A DNA stretch of 64,000 bases, from positions 21,265-85,264 of the forward strand of contig CANBRH010000001.1 in the NCBI GenBank assembly GCA_947371865.1. Direction: 5' to 3'. Made by a program: the position numbers and the translations under genes. The notes under the pieces are model-generated. The model was not told the origin of the DNA. It made no database searches and saw nothing but the letters and a program-made list of their open reading frames with translations. This document shows, in pieces, positions 46,125 to 55,082 of the stretch (position 1 is its first letter; each line of letters begins with the position of its first letter). Source of the DNA: Actinomycetota bacterium. Its GTDB lineage: Bacteria; Actinomycetota; Actinomycetes; Nanopelagicales; Nanopelagicaceae.

Positions 46125-46176
46125 ATTAACGCAGTTGCTAAGGATACCCCCAAAAAAGCGGTGGTTCGAACGGGAA

Positions 46177-47637
46177 TTAGGCGATCGAAGCCTTAACCCG
46201 AGCCAAACTTCGCTCGCGTCCCAACAGCTCCATAGATTCGAAGAGCGGCGGTGAGATATGGCTTCCAGTGATGGCGATGCGCACTCCCCCAAAGGCAATG
46301 CGCGGTTTTAGCCCCAAGCCTTCTATCAAGGTTGCGCGAAGTGCCGCTTCGATGGCGTCGTGGTTCCACTCGCTGAGGGCAGATAACGAATCAAACGCAG
46401 CGCTGAGAACTGCTTGCGATTGTTCATCGGCAATCTTGGGAGCCGAGTCGGCATCTACGGTGAAGTTTTCGACAAAGAGGAATTTCACCATCTGGGTTAC
46501 TTCGGCCAATGTAGCAATGCGCTCTTGAATCAAAGGAAGAGCTTGGCGCACTACTTCGAGTTCGGCAGGTGTGCCAGAGATGATTCCATCCCGTTGTAAG
46601 AAGGGCAGAACACGGATGAGAAAATCTTCCAGATCAAGTGCACGAATTTTGTCACCATTGATGGCTTCAAGTTTCTTCATATCAAAACGTGCGGGAGAAC
46701 TATGAACTCGTTCGACGGTAAAGAGTTGGGCGATCTCTTCGCGAGATACATCTTCTCGATCATCGCCGGGAGACCAACCCAAAAGTGCTAAGTAATTACA
46801 GATTGCCTCCGGAAGATATCCGGCGTCGCGATACCATGCAATAGAAACTTCACCATTGCGCTTGGAGAGTTTGGCATTGTCTTGCCCCATAACAAAGGGA
46901 AGGTGAGCAAATTCTGGGTACTGATCTTCGGTTAACCCCATGGCTTGATAGACGCGAATTTGACGAGGCGTAGAGGAGAGCAAGTCTTCACCACGGAGTA
47001 CGTGCGACACCTTCATCATGACATCATCAACGGCAACTGCAAGTGTGTAGAGCGGCGACCCATCCCCGCGGACCAACACAAAGTCCGGAACGAAGTTGTG
47101 GTCGAAACTAACCTCGCCGCGAATGAGATCGGTAAAAGTGGTCTGACCTTCCGGCATGCGCATTCGGACCACTGGCTTACGACCTTCGGCCTTGAAAGTG
47201 GCAAGCTCATCGGGTGAAATCGAGCGACATTTGCCGTCGTATCCAGGTGCCACATTGGCAGCTCGTTGAGCTTCACGGCGCGCTTCTAACTCTTCGGAAC
47301 TGCAATAGCAGTAGTAAGCATCGCCTTGATCTAGAAACTTTTGCGCCCATTGCGCATAGATATCCAAGCGTTGGCTCTGCATATATGGACCATATGGGCC
47401 GCCCACTTCAGGACCCTCATCCCATTGCAGGCCTAACCAGCGAAGAGTGTCTAGCGCAGCAGCGATATATTCATCGGTGACGCGCTCGCGATCAGTGTCT
47501 TCGATCCGGAAAATGAATTTTCCGCCCGTGTGGCGGGCGTAAGCCCAGTCAAAAAGCGCAGTACGGATATTTCCTACGTGCAGATCGCCCGTTGGGGATG
47601 GAGCGAATCGAACACGAACTTCTTTATTAGTTGGCAC
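46177..47637 (-). CDS. gltX: Glutamyl-tRNA synthetase
   Basis: A 486-residue class I synthetase. The HIGH motif is in APSPTGDLHVGNIRTALFDW and the KMSKS equivalent is KLSKRNGEVSI. Length and the C-terminal anticodon-binding region are normal. GTG 47637 is used because the conserved VRVRFAPSPTG follows it; the open frame reaches 47676. TAGGGT lies 8 nt upstream. Actinobacteria usually lack GlnRS and use a non-discriminating GltX plus GatCAB, which fits the tRNA-Gln and tRNA-Glu genes placed directly downstream. It overlaps the FAH gene by 11 nt. Confidence 0.95.
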   Translation of the reverse strand: MPTNKEVRVRFAPSPTGDLHVGNIRTALFDWAYARHTGGKFIFRIEDTDRERVTDEYIAAALDTLRWLGLQWDEGPEVGGPYGPYMQSQRLDIYAQWAQKFLDQGDAYYCYCSSEELEARREAQRAANVAPGYDGKCRSISPDELATFKAEGRKPVVRMRMPEGQTTFTDLIRGEVSFDHNFVPDFVLVRGDGSPLYTLAVAVDDVMMKVSHVLRGEDLLSSTPRQIRVYQAMGLTEDQYPEFAHLPFVMGQDNAKLSKRNGEVSIAWYRDAGYLPEAICNYLALLGWSPGDDREDVSREEIAQLFTVERVHSSPARFDMKKLEAINGDKIRALDLEDFLIRVLPFLQRDGIISGTPAELEVVRQALPLIQERIATLAEVTQMVKFLFVENFTVDADSAPKIADEQSQAVLSAAFDSLSALSEWNHDAIEAALRATLIEGLGLKPRIAFGGVRIAITGSHISPPLFESMELLGRERSLARVKASIA

Positions 47638-48418
47638 GAGATGACACCCTATTCGACAAAGATCCGATTCCTTCAATAGTGACAGTCACTTCTGAATGTG
47701 CCGACATTGGACCAATCCCAGCGGGCGTACCAGTCAAAATAACATCGCCTGGAAGCAACGTCATAACGGAGGTCACGAATTCAATAATTTCCGGAACCTT
47801 GAAGATCATGGCCGAGAGCTTGGAAGATTGTTTCTCTTCCTCGTTGAGCACAGTACTGATCATTTGATCGCCGGGTTCGAAATGAGTTTCAATCCAAGGT
47901 CCCAGAGGGCAGAAGGTATCGAAACCTTTAGCGCGACTCCACTGGCCATCCTTCTTCTGTAAGTCTCGAGCTGTTACATCGTTGCCGATGGTGTAACCAA
48001 AAATTACGTCGCGATATTTTGCAGCGGGGACTTCTTTGCAAATACGACCGATGACAATGGCGAGTTCGCCTTCAAAATCGACTCTTTCGCTCATCCGCGG
48101 CCACTGAATGACATCATGTGGGCCTATGACGGTTGTATTTGGCTTGATGAAAATGATGGGCTCTTCCGGGACTGCTGAATCCATCTCAGCTGCATGATCT
48201 GCATAGTTTTTGCCAACGCAGACGACTTTGCTTCTCGGGATCACTGGGGCCAAAAGGCGCACATGATCGAGGTCAACGGTTTTTTCCATGGGAACGATGC
48301 CGGAATAGATGGGATCACCTTTCAAGACCAGGATCTTGTCTTGGTCATTGAGGACACCAAAGAGCGGATCGGAGCCCAAATGAGCACTTTCCAAGGGGCT
48401 AAATCGCACAATTCGCAT
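47627..48418 (-). CDS. Fumarylacetoacetate hydrolase (FAH) family protein
   Basis: A 263-residue protein with an N-terminal FAH_N part and a catalytic FAH core. The core has VCVGKNYADHAAEM, FIKPNTTVIGP, the metal-binding VDFEGELAIVIG, GYTIGNDVTARDLQ, SRAKGFDTFCPLGPW and ILTGTPAGIGPM. Members hydrolyse or decarboxylate acylpyruvates or related diketones with Mg2+; the substrate is unknown. ATG 48418 is chosen because TAGAGT lies 7 nt upstream, a leaderless signature. Its place just before gltX is conserved in actinobacteria. Confidence 0.9.
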   Translation of the reverse strand: MRIVRFSPLESAHLGSDPLFGVLNDQDKILVLKGDPIYSGIVPMEKTVDLDHVRLLAPVIPRSKVVCVGKNYADHAAEMDSAVPEEPIIFIKPNTTVIGPHDVIQWPRMSERVDFEGELAIVIGRICKEVPAAKYRDVIFGYTIGNDVTARDLQKKDGQWSRAKGFDTFCPLGPWIETHFEPGDQMISTVLNEEEKQSSKLSAMIFKVPEIIEFVTSVMTLLPGDVILTGTPAGIGPMSAHSEVTVTIEGIGSLSNRVSSRAN

Positions 48419-48434
48419 GAGCCGAACTCTACCG

Positions 48435-48755
48435 TTAAAGGGAAATGAGCTGGTTTTCGCTATCGATCCAGAGAATTTGAGCCGACGGCGATTCGCTCTT
48501 GATGAGAGCAATGCTCTCCGGCGAAGGCTTGAGGCCGGCGACAGTCACAGCTTCGATACCTTGAATCTGACTCGCTTTGGCCACTACTAGCACCGCTTGC
48601 AGTGCGTCGACGTTGAAGCCACCAGAATTGACAGGAATTGCCACATAAGTACGCCCAGTTGTGTCGCGCAGCCCTGCCGCAGAATCTGAACCCGATCGCA
48701 ACATTGTGGCGTTGGCCAAAACTTGCAGCTTTACATCTTCAGGATTATTGCTCAC
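48435..48755 (-). CDS. Cytidine-deaminase-like protein lacking the zinc motifs
   Basis: A 106-residue protein. AAGLRDTTGRTYVAIPVN, then FNVDALQAVLVVAKASQIQG and IEAVTVAG resemble the core of the small actinobacterial cytidine deaminase-like proteins. The zinc-binding elements (HAE or CAE, and PCxxC) are absent and there is no cysteine at all. It is probably not a catalytic deaminase. The position, directly after a CorC/CBS protein and ybeY, is where actinobacteria encode such a protein before era. It overlaps the CBS gene by 11 nt. Function unknown. Confidence 0.65.
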   Translation of the reverse strand: MSNNPEDVKLQVLANATMLRSGSDSAAGLRDTTGRTYVAIPVNSGGFNVDALQAVLVVAKASQIQGIEAVTVAGLKPSPESIALIKSESPSAQILWIDSENQLISL

Positions 48756-50037
48756 GAGTGGAATCCGATTCTTCGTTAATTCTGGTTACTAAAACTGTGC
48801 CAATGCGGTGACGACGGCCAATGGGGCGCTCAGCAGTTAACTTCCAAGAACCCAGCGAGATCGTGCTGCCAGGAATCGGAACTCGACCTAATTGTTTGGC
48901 CAGCAACCCACCGACGCTATCGACATCCTCTCGATCCTCTTCAGGAAGATCGAGACCAAACGCGTCAGCAAAATCTTCAACGTGCAGGCGAGCTGAGATC
49001 CGCGCTTTATCTTTATCCAGCCACTCGACTTCCTCTTCGGTGCTGTCATATTCATCGGCAATTTCACCAACGATTTCTTCCAAAATATCCTCAATGGTAA
49101 TCAAGCCTGCAGTACCACCATATTCGTCAATGACGATCGCCATATGGATTTGATCCCGTTGCATTTCCTTCAGCAAATCAGCAGCGGTCTTCGTCTCAGG
49201 CACAAAAGTAGCGGGGCGCAGATGCGCTTCCACGCTTTCGGTTTGTTCGGATTCATGGTGCTCGTGAACTCGACGAGCTAGATCCTTAACATATGCAATT
49301 CCAATGACATTATCGAGATTTTCTGTAATCACTGGAATTCGGGTGAAGCCAGATCGCAATGCAAGAGAAAGACCTTGTCGCAATGTCTTGCCGCCTTCGA
49401 TCCAGACCATATCGGTGCGTGGGACCATGAGTTCGCGAACCAAAGTTTCGCCGAGATCGAATACCGAGTGGATCATCTCGCGCTCTGATTCTTCAACCAA
49501 ACCTCGTTCGCTGGCCTGATCAACCAGATCTCGAAGTTCAGCCTCACTCGAAAAAGGCCCAGTTCGAAATCCGCGGCCGGGCGTAATTGCATTGCCAATA
49601 GCGATGAGCAAAGTGGTGAGAGGTCCGAGGATCTTGGCAAGAAAATCGGCCACGATAGCTGCCGGTCTAGCCCACGACATAGCGTGCTGTTTACCCAAAG
49701 TACGTGGGCCAACTCCTACAACCACATAAGAAAGTGTCACCATGACCGCAATAGTGAGGACCAAACTCACCGCATGATGATGCGTGTTTGCCAGAAACGC
49801 ATCGGCAGCAAGGACCGTCGCGCTCAGTTCGCAGGTTTTGCGAACGAGCAGCAACACATTGAGATAGCGATAGGGCTCTTGAATGACCTTCATCAATCGT
49901 TGCGCTTGCTTGGGTTTGTTCTCGATTAAATCGTCGACTATGACGCGGGAAATGGAATTGAGCGCAGATTCACTTCCGGCAAGGAAGCCAGCAAAGAGCA
50001 ACAAAAGGATGACTATGAGAACAGTTACGAGGTTCAT
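48745..50037 (-). CDS. CNNM/CorC-like membrane protein with CBS domains
   Basis: A 430-residue protein. The N-terminal DUF21/CNNM membrane domain has about four segments (NLVTVLIVILLLLFAGFLAG and others), then two CBS domains (RELMVPRTDMVWIEGGKTL and EMQRDQIHMAIVIDEYGGTA), and a C-terminal CorC_HlyC domain (DVDSVGGLLAKQLGRVP). These proteins are linked to Mg2+/Co2+ export or sensing. ATG 50037 overlaps the ybeY stop (ATGA); the frame is open 5 codons further upstream. Confidence 0.9.
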   Translation of the reverse strand: MNLVTVLIVILLLLFAGFLAGSESALNSISRVIVDDLIENKPKQAQRLMKVIQEPYRYLNVLLLVRKTCELSATVLAADAFLANTHHHAVSLVLTIAVMVTLSYVVVGVGPRTLGKQHAMSWARPAAIVADFLAKILGPLTTLLIAIGNAITPGRGFRTGPFSSEAELRDLVDQASERGLVEESEREMIHSVFDLGETLVRELMVPRTDMVWIEGGKTLRQGLSLALRSGFTRIPVITENLDNVIGIAYVKDLARRVHEHHESEQTESVEAHLRPATFVPETKTAADLLKEMQRDQIHMAIVIDEYGGTAGLITIEDILEEIVGEIADEYDSTEEEVEWLDKDKARISARLHVEDFADAFGLDLPEEDREDVDSVGGLLAKQLGRVPIPGSTISLGSWKLTAERPIGRRHRIGTVLVTRINEESDSTREQ

Positions 50038-50474
50038 GTGGAAGATTCCCAATCCCGTACCAGCCGCTCTTGTAGTTCAAACATAGCAACTTCTTCATCC
50101 TTTTCGGCATGATCGAAGCCCAAAAGGTGCAAGACGCCGTGCGCAGTCAAAATATTGAGCTCATGATCTAATGAATGTTTCAAGCCCGCCTTCGCGGCAA
50201 ACGCGGGACAGAGAACTATGTCGCCAACCATGGCTGGTCCAGATGCGGAAGAAAATGGCTTTACTTCATCCATCGGAAAAGAGAGCACATCTGTAGGGCC
50301 AGGTAGATCCATCCACTGCACATGGAGTCTAGACATCTCTTCTTCGTCGACGACAGTAATGCTGAGTTCAGAATCTGGATGGACTCCCATCTCAACGAGT
50401 GCAAAAGCGGCAAGGGAAACCAGCCCAGATTCGTTACAAGAAGACTGGGAGCTATTTTCCAACTCAATGGGCAA
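50034..50474 (-). CDS. ybeY: Endoribonuclease YbeY (rRNA maturation factor)
   Basis: A 146-residue metalloprotein. The zinc site is the HGVLHLLGFDH motif at about residues 112-122. It takes part in 16S rRNA 3'-end maturation and ribosome quality control. The start appears to be TTG 50474, two bases after the phoH stop, with AGGTG upstream. The phoH-ybeY-CBS order is conserved in actinobacteria. Confidence 0.93.
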   Translation of the reverse strand: MPIELENSSQSSCNESGLVSLAAFALVEMGVHPDSELSITVVDEEEMSRLHVQWMDLPGPTDVLSFPMDEVKPFSSASGPAMVGDIVLCPAFAAKAGLKHSLDHELNILTAHGVLHLLGFDHAEKDEEVAMFELQERLVRDWESST

Positions 50475-50476
50475 AG

Positions 50477-51481
50477 TTAACGATCACCTGTTCCAGATCG
50501 AAAACTCCTTGAGTTTAAAGGACTTGGGCTTTTCTCATCAAAGCGTCCGTAGGCGCTTACGATCTCACCGACCAATCGGTTACGGACGACATCTTCTGCA
50601 GAGAGCTGCATAAAGCAGATGTCTTCGACTCCATCCAAAATATCATGAACGATCCGTAGACCCGAAGGAGTTCCATTGGGAAGGTCCACTTGAGTCACAT
50701 CACCGGTTATGACCATTTTGGAGCCAAAGCCCAACCGAGTAAGAAACATCTTCATCTGCTCGGCGGAAGTGTTTTGTGCTTCGTCCAAAATAACAAAGGC
50801 GTCATTCAAGGTTCGTCCCCGCATATAAGCCAGCGGTGCAATTTCGATGATCCCGGTTTGCATTAATTTTGGAATCGACTCTTGATCAATCATGTCATGC
50901 AAAGCGTCAAAGAGTGGGCGAAGGTACGGATCGATTTTTTCTTGCAAGGTACCAGGAAGGAAACCCAAACGCTCTCCGGCCTCTACGGCAGGACGAGTCA
51001 AAATAATTCGATTCACTTGTTTGGATTGCAACGCTTGAATTGCTTTCGCCATGGCTAAATATGTTTTACCGGTACCGGCAGGGCCAACGCCGAATGTAAT
51101 CGTGTGCTGGTCGATGGCCTCAACATAACGCTTTTGATTTGAAGTTTTGGGACGAATCATCTTGCCGCGATTGCTCAAGATATTGAGCGAAAGCACTTCT
51201 GCGGGATGTTCGGTAGGTTCGTGCAGAATCATGGCGATGGAACGATGCAAGATCTCTTCGGAAAGATTTTGACCAGCTCGGAGCAAGACCAACAATTCCT
51301 TGATTAAGGCTTCGAATTGAGTTAGCTCGGCGAGATCTCCACCGGCATGGATTTCGTTGCCACGTACCGTTATCGAGAGATGAGCGAAAGTCACTTCGAG
51401 TATACGTAAGTAAGCATCGTGTGGACCGACCAGAGCGACCATGGGAATGGCAGTGGGGACGGAAATTAACGCGGGCTCCAT
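50477..51481 (-). CDS. phoH: PhoH-like ATPase
   Basis: A 334-residue P-loop protein. Walker A is FGVGPAGTGKTYLAMAKAI, Walker B is DAFVILDEAQNTS, and ITGDVTQVDLPNGTPSGL follows. The N-terminal part resembles a KH-like domain. PhoH proteins are thought to act on RNA; with YbeY encoded next to it, a role in rRNA processing is likely. ATG 51481 is preferred because TAGAAT lies 8 nt before it; an earlier ATG (51514) would overlap the HIT gene. Confidence 0.9.
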   Translation of the reverse strand: MEPALISVPTAIPMVALVGPHDAYLRILEVTFAHLSITVRGNEIHAGGDLAELTQFEALIKELLVLLRAGQNLSEEILHRSIAMILHEPTEHPAEVLSLNILSNRGKMIRPKTSNQKRYVEAIDQHTITFGVGPAGTGKTYLAMAKAIQALQSKQVNRIILTRPAVEAGERLGFLPGTLQEKIDPYLRPLFDALHDMIDQESIPKLMQTGIIEIAPLAYMRGRTLNDAFVILDEAQNTSAEQMKMFLTRLGFGSKMVITGDVTQVDLPNGTPSGLRIVHDILDGVEDICFMQLSAEDVVRNRLVGEIVSAYGRFDEKSPSPLNSRSFRSGTGDR

Positions 51482-51498
51482 ATCTTTACATTCTACTT

Positions 51499-51834
51499 TT
51501 AACCGGGCGGCCATGCGAACGGACGGCCGCCCAACAGGTGCAAATGAGCGTGAAAAACACTTTGGCCAGCACTTTCACCGGTGTTCAAGACCATTCGATA
51601 CCCAGTTAATTGGCGCTCTTTTGCAAATGCCTTGGCCACGGCGAAAAGTTCGGAGAGCGCTCTGGAGTCGACTTCGGCGAGCCCAGATGCGTTTTCAACA
51701 TGGCGCACGGGCATGATCAAAAGGTGGACCGGTGCTTGCGGGGCGATATCTTCAATGGCGAAGACAAGTTCGCTGGAATAAAGCTTGTTCACGGCGATCT
51801 CACCAGAAGCAAATTTACAGAAGAGGCAGTCCAT
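51499..51834 (-). CDS. HIT-family nucleotide-binding protein
   Basis: A 111-residue HINT-like protein. It starts CLFCKFASGEIAVNKLY and carries the His triad in VFHAHLHLLGGR. Family members hydrolyse AMP-lysine and similar phosphoramidates; the cellular substrate is unknown. TAGGCT lies 6 nt before the ATG, consistent with a leaderless start just after rsmE. Confidence 0.92.
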   Translation of the reverse strand: MDCLFCKFASGEIAVNKLYSSELVFAIEDIAPQAPVHLLIMPVRHVENASGLAEVDSRALSELFAVAKAFAKERQLTGYRMVLNTGESAGQSVFHAHLHLLGGRPFAWPPG

Positions 51835-51846
51835 TGTGAGAGCCTA

Positions 51847-52569
51847 TTACCAACGTCCTATAAGGGCTTGAATTGCCGAAAGTACTGCCACCCCCGCGTG
51901 CGCCGATCGGAAGATCGGTTCACCTAAGCGAACAGTATGCGCCCCGAAAGCGTGAAAATGGGCGACTTCTTCCTCCGTCAGCCCCCCTTCGGGGCCAATA
52001 ACAACAAAGATTTCTTCCAGCGCGTCTGGCATTGGATCGGAAAAGACTTGTGAAAGTTTGGCACTTGCTGATTCGTGACAGGTGAGAATCAATGAATTCT
52101 TGAAAATTTCCCCGTTATTGACTGAAACGTCATAGGAAAATTCAATGTCAGGAATGCAAAATCGGCGTGATTGTTTTGCCGCTGCGAATGCACCTTGTCG
52201 CCATTTCGCCATTGAATCATTCTGCAACTTTGAAATTGATCTGCTCGCTTGCCACGGGATTATCCGATCAACGCCCGCTTCGGTCAGTAATTCGACTGTC
52301 TCTTTAACTCGATCACTCTTAGGGAGTGCCTGGATTACAGATAATCGAGGTTTCGAAAGTTCTTGATGTCCAGTTGTGGCGACGTTTACCAAAACTTCAG
52401 TTTTAGAAAGCGAAGAAATGCGGCCGCTCCCCCACGCTCCGTGCCCATCCGCCAGCAACAATTCATCACCGGCAGCCATTCGCAAGACTTTTTGAATGTG
52501 ATTGGCTTCTTCGCCCGTGACGACCGTCTGAGGCGAAAGTACCTCGGGAACAAAAAAGAGCGAAAGCAT
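51847..52569 (-). CDS. rsmE: 16S rRNA (uracil(1498)-N(3))-methyltransferase
   Basis: A 240-residue SPOUT methyltransferase with an N-terminal PUA-like domain (GEEANHIQKVLRMAAGDELL) and the C-terminal knot FVVIGPEGGLTEEEV, VRLGEPIFRSAHAGVAVLSA. It modifies U1498 of 16S rRNA using SAM. It follows dnaJ by 4 nt, the standard hrcA-dnaJ-rsmE order. Confidence 0.93.
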   Translation of the reverse strand: MLSLFFVPEVLSPQTVVTGEEANHIQKVLRMAAGDELLLADGHGAWGSGRISSLSKTEVLVNVATTGHQELSKPRLSVIQALPKSDRVKETVELLTEAGVDRIIPWQASRSISKLQNDSMAKWRQGAFAAAKQSRRFCIPDIEFSYDVSVNNGEIFKNSLILTCHESASAKLSQVFSDPMPDALEEIFVVIGPEGGLTEEEVAHFHAFGAHTVRLGEPIFRSAHAGVAVLSAIQALIGRW

Positions 52570-52573
52570 GGCG

Positions 52574-53695
52574 CTATCTTGAAAAGGCGTCGCGAAAACG
52601 GCCGAAGAAGCTGGCTTCGTGGTTCTTCTCGCCGACGCGATGAATTTCGACAGAATCGGAAGTTTCCGAACGTAACTTCGCCAACTGGCGCATGAGTTCT
52701 TCCTGCTCTTTATTCAGCTTGTTTGGGATCTGAACATCGACATGCACAATCAGGTCACCTCGACCATGACCGCGCAATTTAGTTATTCCTAACTCTTTCA
52801 GCACCACTGTGTGACCACTTTGAAATCCTGCTTTGATCACAACTTCATTCTCTCCATCAAGAGTGGTTGCCGAGAATTTTCCGCCGAGCACTGCAGTCGT
52901 CATGGGGATGCTTACCGACAAATGCAAGTTGTAGCCATCGCGGATAAAAAGCTCATGAGGTTTTTCCACGATCTCAACATAGAGATCGCCCGCAGGTCCT
53001 CCGCCTGGACCAACTTCGCCCTGGCCAGACATCTGGATGCGATTGCCAGTTTCGACTCCCGCTGGAATCTTCACGGTGATCGAACGTCTGGAACGAACTC
53101 GACCATCTCCAGCACATTCACCACACGGATCGGCGATGACGCTGCCGTAACCCTGGCAATTTGCACAAGGCCGAGAGGTCATCACCTGGCCAATAAAAGA
53201 TCTCGTTACTTGCTGAACCTCTCCTCGGCCGCGACAGATTTCGCACGTCTTAGGCGAAGTGCCATTCGCGCAACCCGAGCCCTGACACTTTTCGCAGGCG
53301 ATTGCAGTTTCGACATTGAGTTCGCGAGTCGTTCCGAAACAAGCTTCGGAGAGATCGACTTCCACCCGGATGAGCGCATCCTGGCCGGCGCGCATTCGCG
53401 CCCGCGGACCGCGAGATTGTCCGCCCCCAAAGAAGGCATCCATGATGTCGCCGAATCCAAAATTACCTCCGCCGAATTGGGATGAATAGGGATCCCCACC
53501 CAAATCGTAGGTTTGACGCTTATCCGGATCGCTGAGGACTTCATAAGCTGCAGTAATCTGCTTAAATTTTTCTTGAGTCTCTGGATCAGGGTTCACATCA
53601 GGGTGGTATTCGCGCGCCAATCTTCGGTAGGACTTCTTAATCTCATCGAAAGATGCATCTCGATCTACCCCAAGAATTTGATAGTGATCTGACAT
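52574..53695 (-). CDS. dnaJ: Chaperone protein DnaJ
   Basis: A 373-residue type I DnaJ. The J domain has HPD in [17 protein letters not shown], then a Gly/Phe-rich linker, and four CxxCxGxG zinc repeats ([32 protein letters not shown]), then the C-terminal substrate-binding domains. ATG 53695 overlaps the hrcA stop (TGATG). It stimulates DnaK, which is not in the window. This is the actinobacterial copy linked to hrcA. Confidence 0.95.
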   Translation of the reverse strand: MSDHYQILGVDRDASFDEIKKSYRRLAREYHPDVNPDPETQEKFKQITAAYEVLSDPDKRQTYDLGGDPYSSQFGGGNFGFGDIMDAFFGGGQSRGPRARMRAGQDALIRVEVDLSEACFGTTRELNVETAIACEKCQGSGCANGTSPKTCEICRGRGEVQQVTRSFIGQVMTSRPCANCQGYGSVIADPCGECAGDGRVRSRRSITVKIPAGVETGNRIQMSGQGEVGPGGGPAGDLYVEIVEKPHELFIRDGYNLHLSVSIPMTTAVLGGKFSATTLDGENEVVIKAGFQSGHTVVLKELGITKLRGHGRGDLIVHVDVQIPNKLNKEQEELMRQLAKLRSETSDSVEIHRVGEKNHEASFFGRFRDAFSR

Positions 53696-54708
53696 CAATG
53701 TGCCTCGTTGAGAAAGTGGCCGATATATCGCGCAACTGCATTTACTGCTGCCATAGAACTCGCGTAATCCATTCGTGTAGGTCCGATAATTCCCAGCGCC
53801 CCAAGCGATGAATCGGAGGATCCATAACCCATGCTGACCAAGGAAGTTGATTTGAGCCCTTGCTCGTTCTGCTCGTCGCCAATTCTAACTTGAACCGATG
53901 AGCCCGCATCTGAAAGCAACCTGAGGAGCACAACTTGCTCCTCGAGCGCTTCGAGAATGGGGTGAATCGTCGTAGGAAACTCTTGGTTCGAGCGGGCAAG
54001 ATTGGCAGTTCCTGCAAGTGCGACCTTCTCCTCAGGTTTTTCGACTGCAACCTCGATCAGAGTAGCGATGATAATGGCCACTGATGCTCGTTCGGGGGCG
54101 GCAAAGCCCGCAATCAAACCATCAACTTGAGAAGCCACGCGAGACAGTGGGTGTCCTTGAACGGCGCCGTTTATGCGTTTATGAAGTTCGGAGAGTGACT
54201 CTTCTGCAATATCAAAAGGTAAATCAATGAGACGTTGTTCAACTCGACCAGAATCGGTGATAAGTACCAGCATGGCCCGAGAAGGGTGAAGCAAAACGAG
54301 CTCCATGTGGCGCACGCGAGATTTAGTAAGCGAAGGGTATTGAACAACCGCTGCCTGCTTAGTGATCTGAGCCAAAAGCCGAACGGTGCGAGTCACGATA
54401 TCGTCTAAATCCAAGGCGCCTTCAAGAAAAGATTCGATGGCTCGACGTTCCGGATTAGAAAGTGGTTTTACATCGGCCAACTTGTCGACGAACAGACGAT
54501 AGCCGCGGTTGGTTGGTATGCGCCCGGCACTCGTGTGGGGTTGAGTGATGAGGCCGGCTTCTTCCAAAATTGCCATCTCATTACGAATCGTTGCCGGCGA
54601 GACGCCCAAGCTATGACGTTCGGCAATGATTTTGGATCCGACTGGCTCTTCAGTGGCTACGTACTCCTCGACGATGGCGCGCAAAATTTCAAGTTGTCTA
54701 TCTTGCAT
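53695..54708 (-). CDS. hrcA: Heat-inducible transcription repressor
   Basis: A 337-residue repressor. The winged helix is [20 protein letters not shown] followed by [16 protein letters not shown] and [18 protein letters not shown]. It normally represses groE and dnaK operons through CIRCE elements. No CIRCE element (TTAGCACTC-N9-GAGTGCTAA) was seen upstream of this gene. The start is ATG 54708, 17 nt after the DoxX-like stop. Confidence 0.95.
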   Translation of the reverse strand: MQDRQLEILRAIVEEYVATEEPVGSKIIAERHSLGVSPATIRNEMAILEEAGLITQPHTSAGRIPTNRGYRLFVDKLADVKPLSNPERRAIESFLEGALDLDDIVTRTVRLLAQITKQAAVVQYPSLTKSRVRHMELVLLHPSRAMLVLITDSGRVEQRLIDLPFDIAEESLSELHKRINGAVQGHPLSRVASQVDGLIAGFAAPERASVAIIIATLIEVAVEKPEEKVALAGTANLARSNQEFPTTIHPILEALEEQVVLLRLLSDAGSSVQVRIGDEQNEQGLKSTSLVSMGYGSSDSSLGALGIIGPTRMDYASSMAAVNAVARYIGHFLNEAH

Positions 54709-54725
54709 GTCAGATCCGGCTCATA

Positions 54726-55070
54726 TCAAGAGATGACAAGGGCGATAGAAAGGAGAGTGAGCAGAAAGAAAGGCGGAAACGCCGAAGACATTTTGTTTTG
54801 CCGAGAATGTAAGAAGATTGCTGCTCCCATTCCGCACCAGAGAAAAGCTAAAGCAAACCAGGCAAGGAAGGTATCGGGATAGCGAAGACTGTAAATTAAA
54901 AGGAGCGACGCAATGGCTTCCAACAAGCCAACGAAACGGGCAAAGAAATCTGGAACGTTAAGGTCGCGCGTACCAGACAATCCCTTTGGACTGCCACTCA
55001 TTTTGGAAACACCCGCAATGAGAAATATCAAGGCAAGAACCGTGATCAGAATATTGTGGGTGAGATGCAT
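54726..55070 (-). CDS. DoxX-like family membrane protein
   Basis: A 114-residue protein with four hydrophobic segments. HNILITVLALIFLIAGVSKM and FVGLLEAIASLLLIYSL resemble the DoxX/DoxD-like family; the role is not known. TAGCGT (55082-55077, minus) lies 6 nt before the ATG, so it is probably leaderless. It is between hemW and hrcA on the same strand. Confidence 0.75.
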   Translation of the reverse strand: MHLTHNILITVLALIFLIAGVSKMSGSPKGLSGTRDLNVPDFFARFVGLLEAIASLLLIYSLRYPDTFLAWFALAFLWCGMGAAIFLHSRQNKMSSAFPPFFLLTLLSIALVIS

Positions 55071-55082
55071 GGTCTTACGCTA

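Noticed and set aside
54709..54725. Looked for a CIRCE element before hrcA-dnaJ
   Set aside because: No TTAGCACTC-N9-GAGTGCTAA-like sequence in the short gap.
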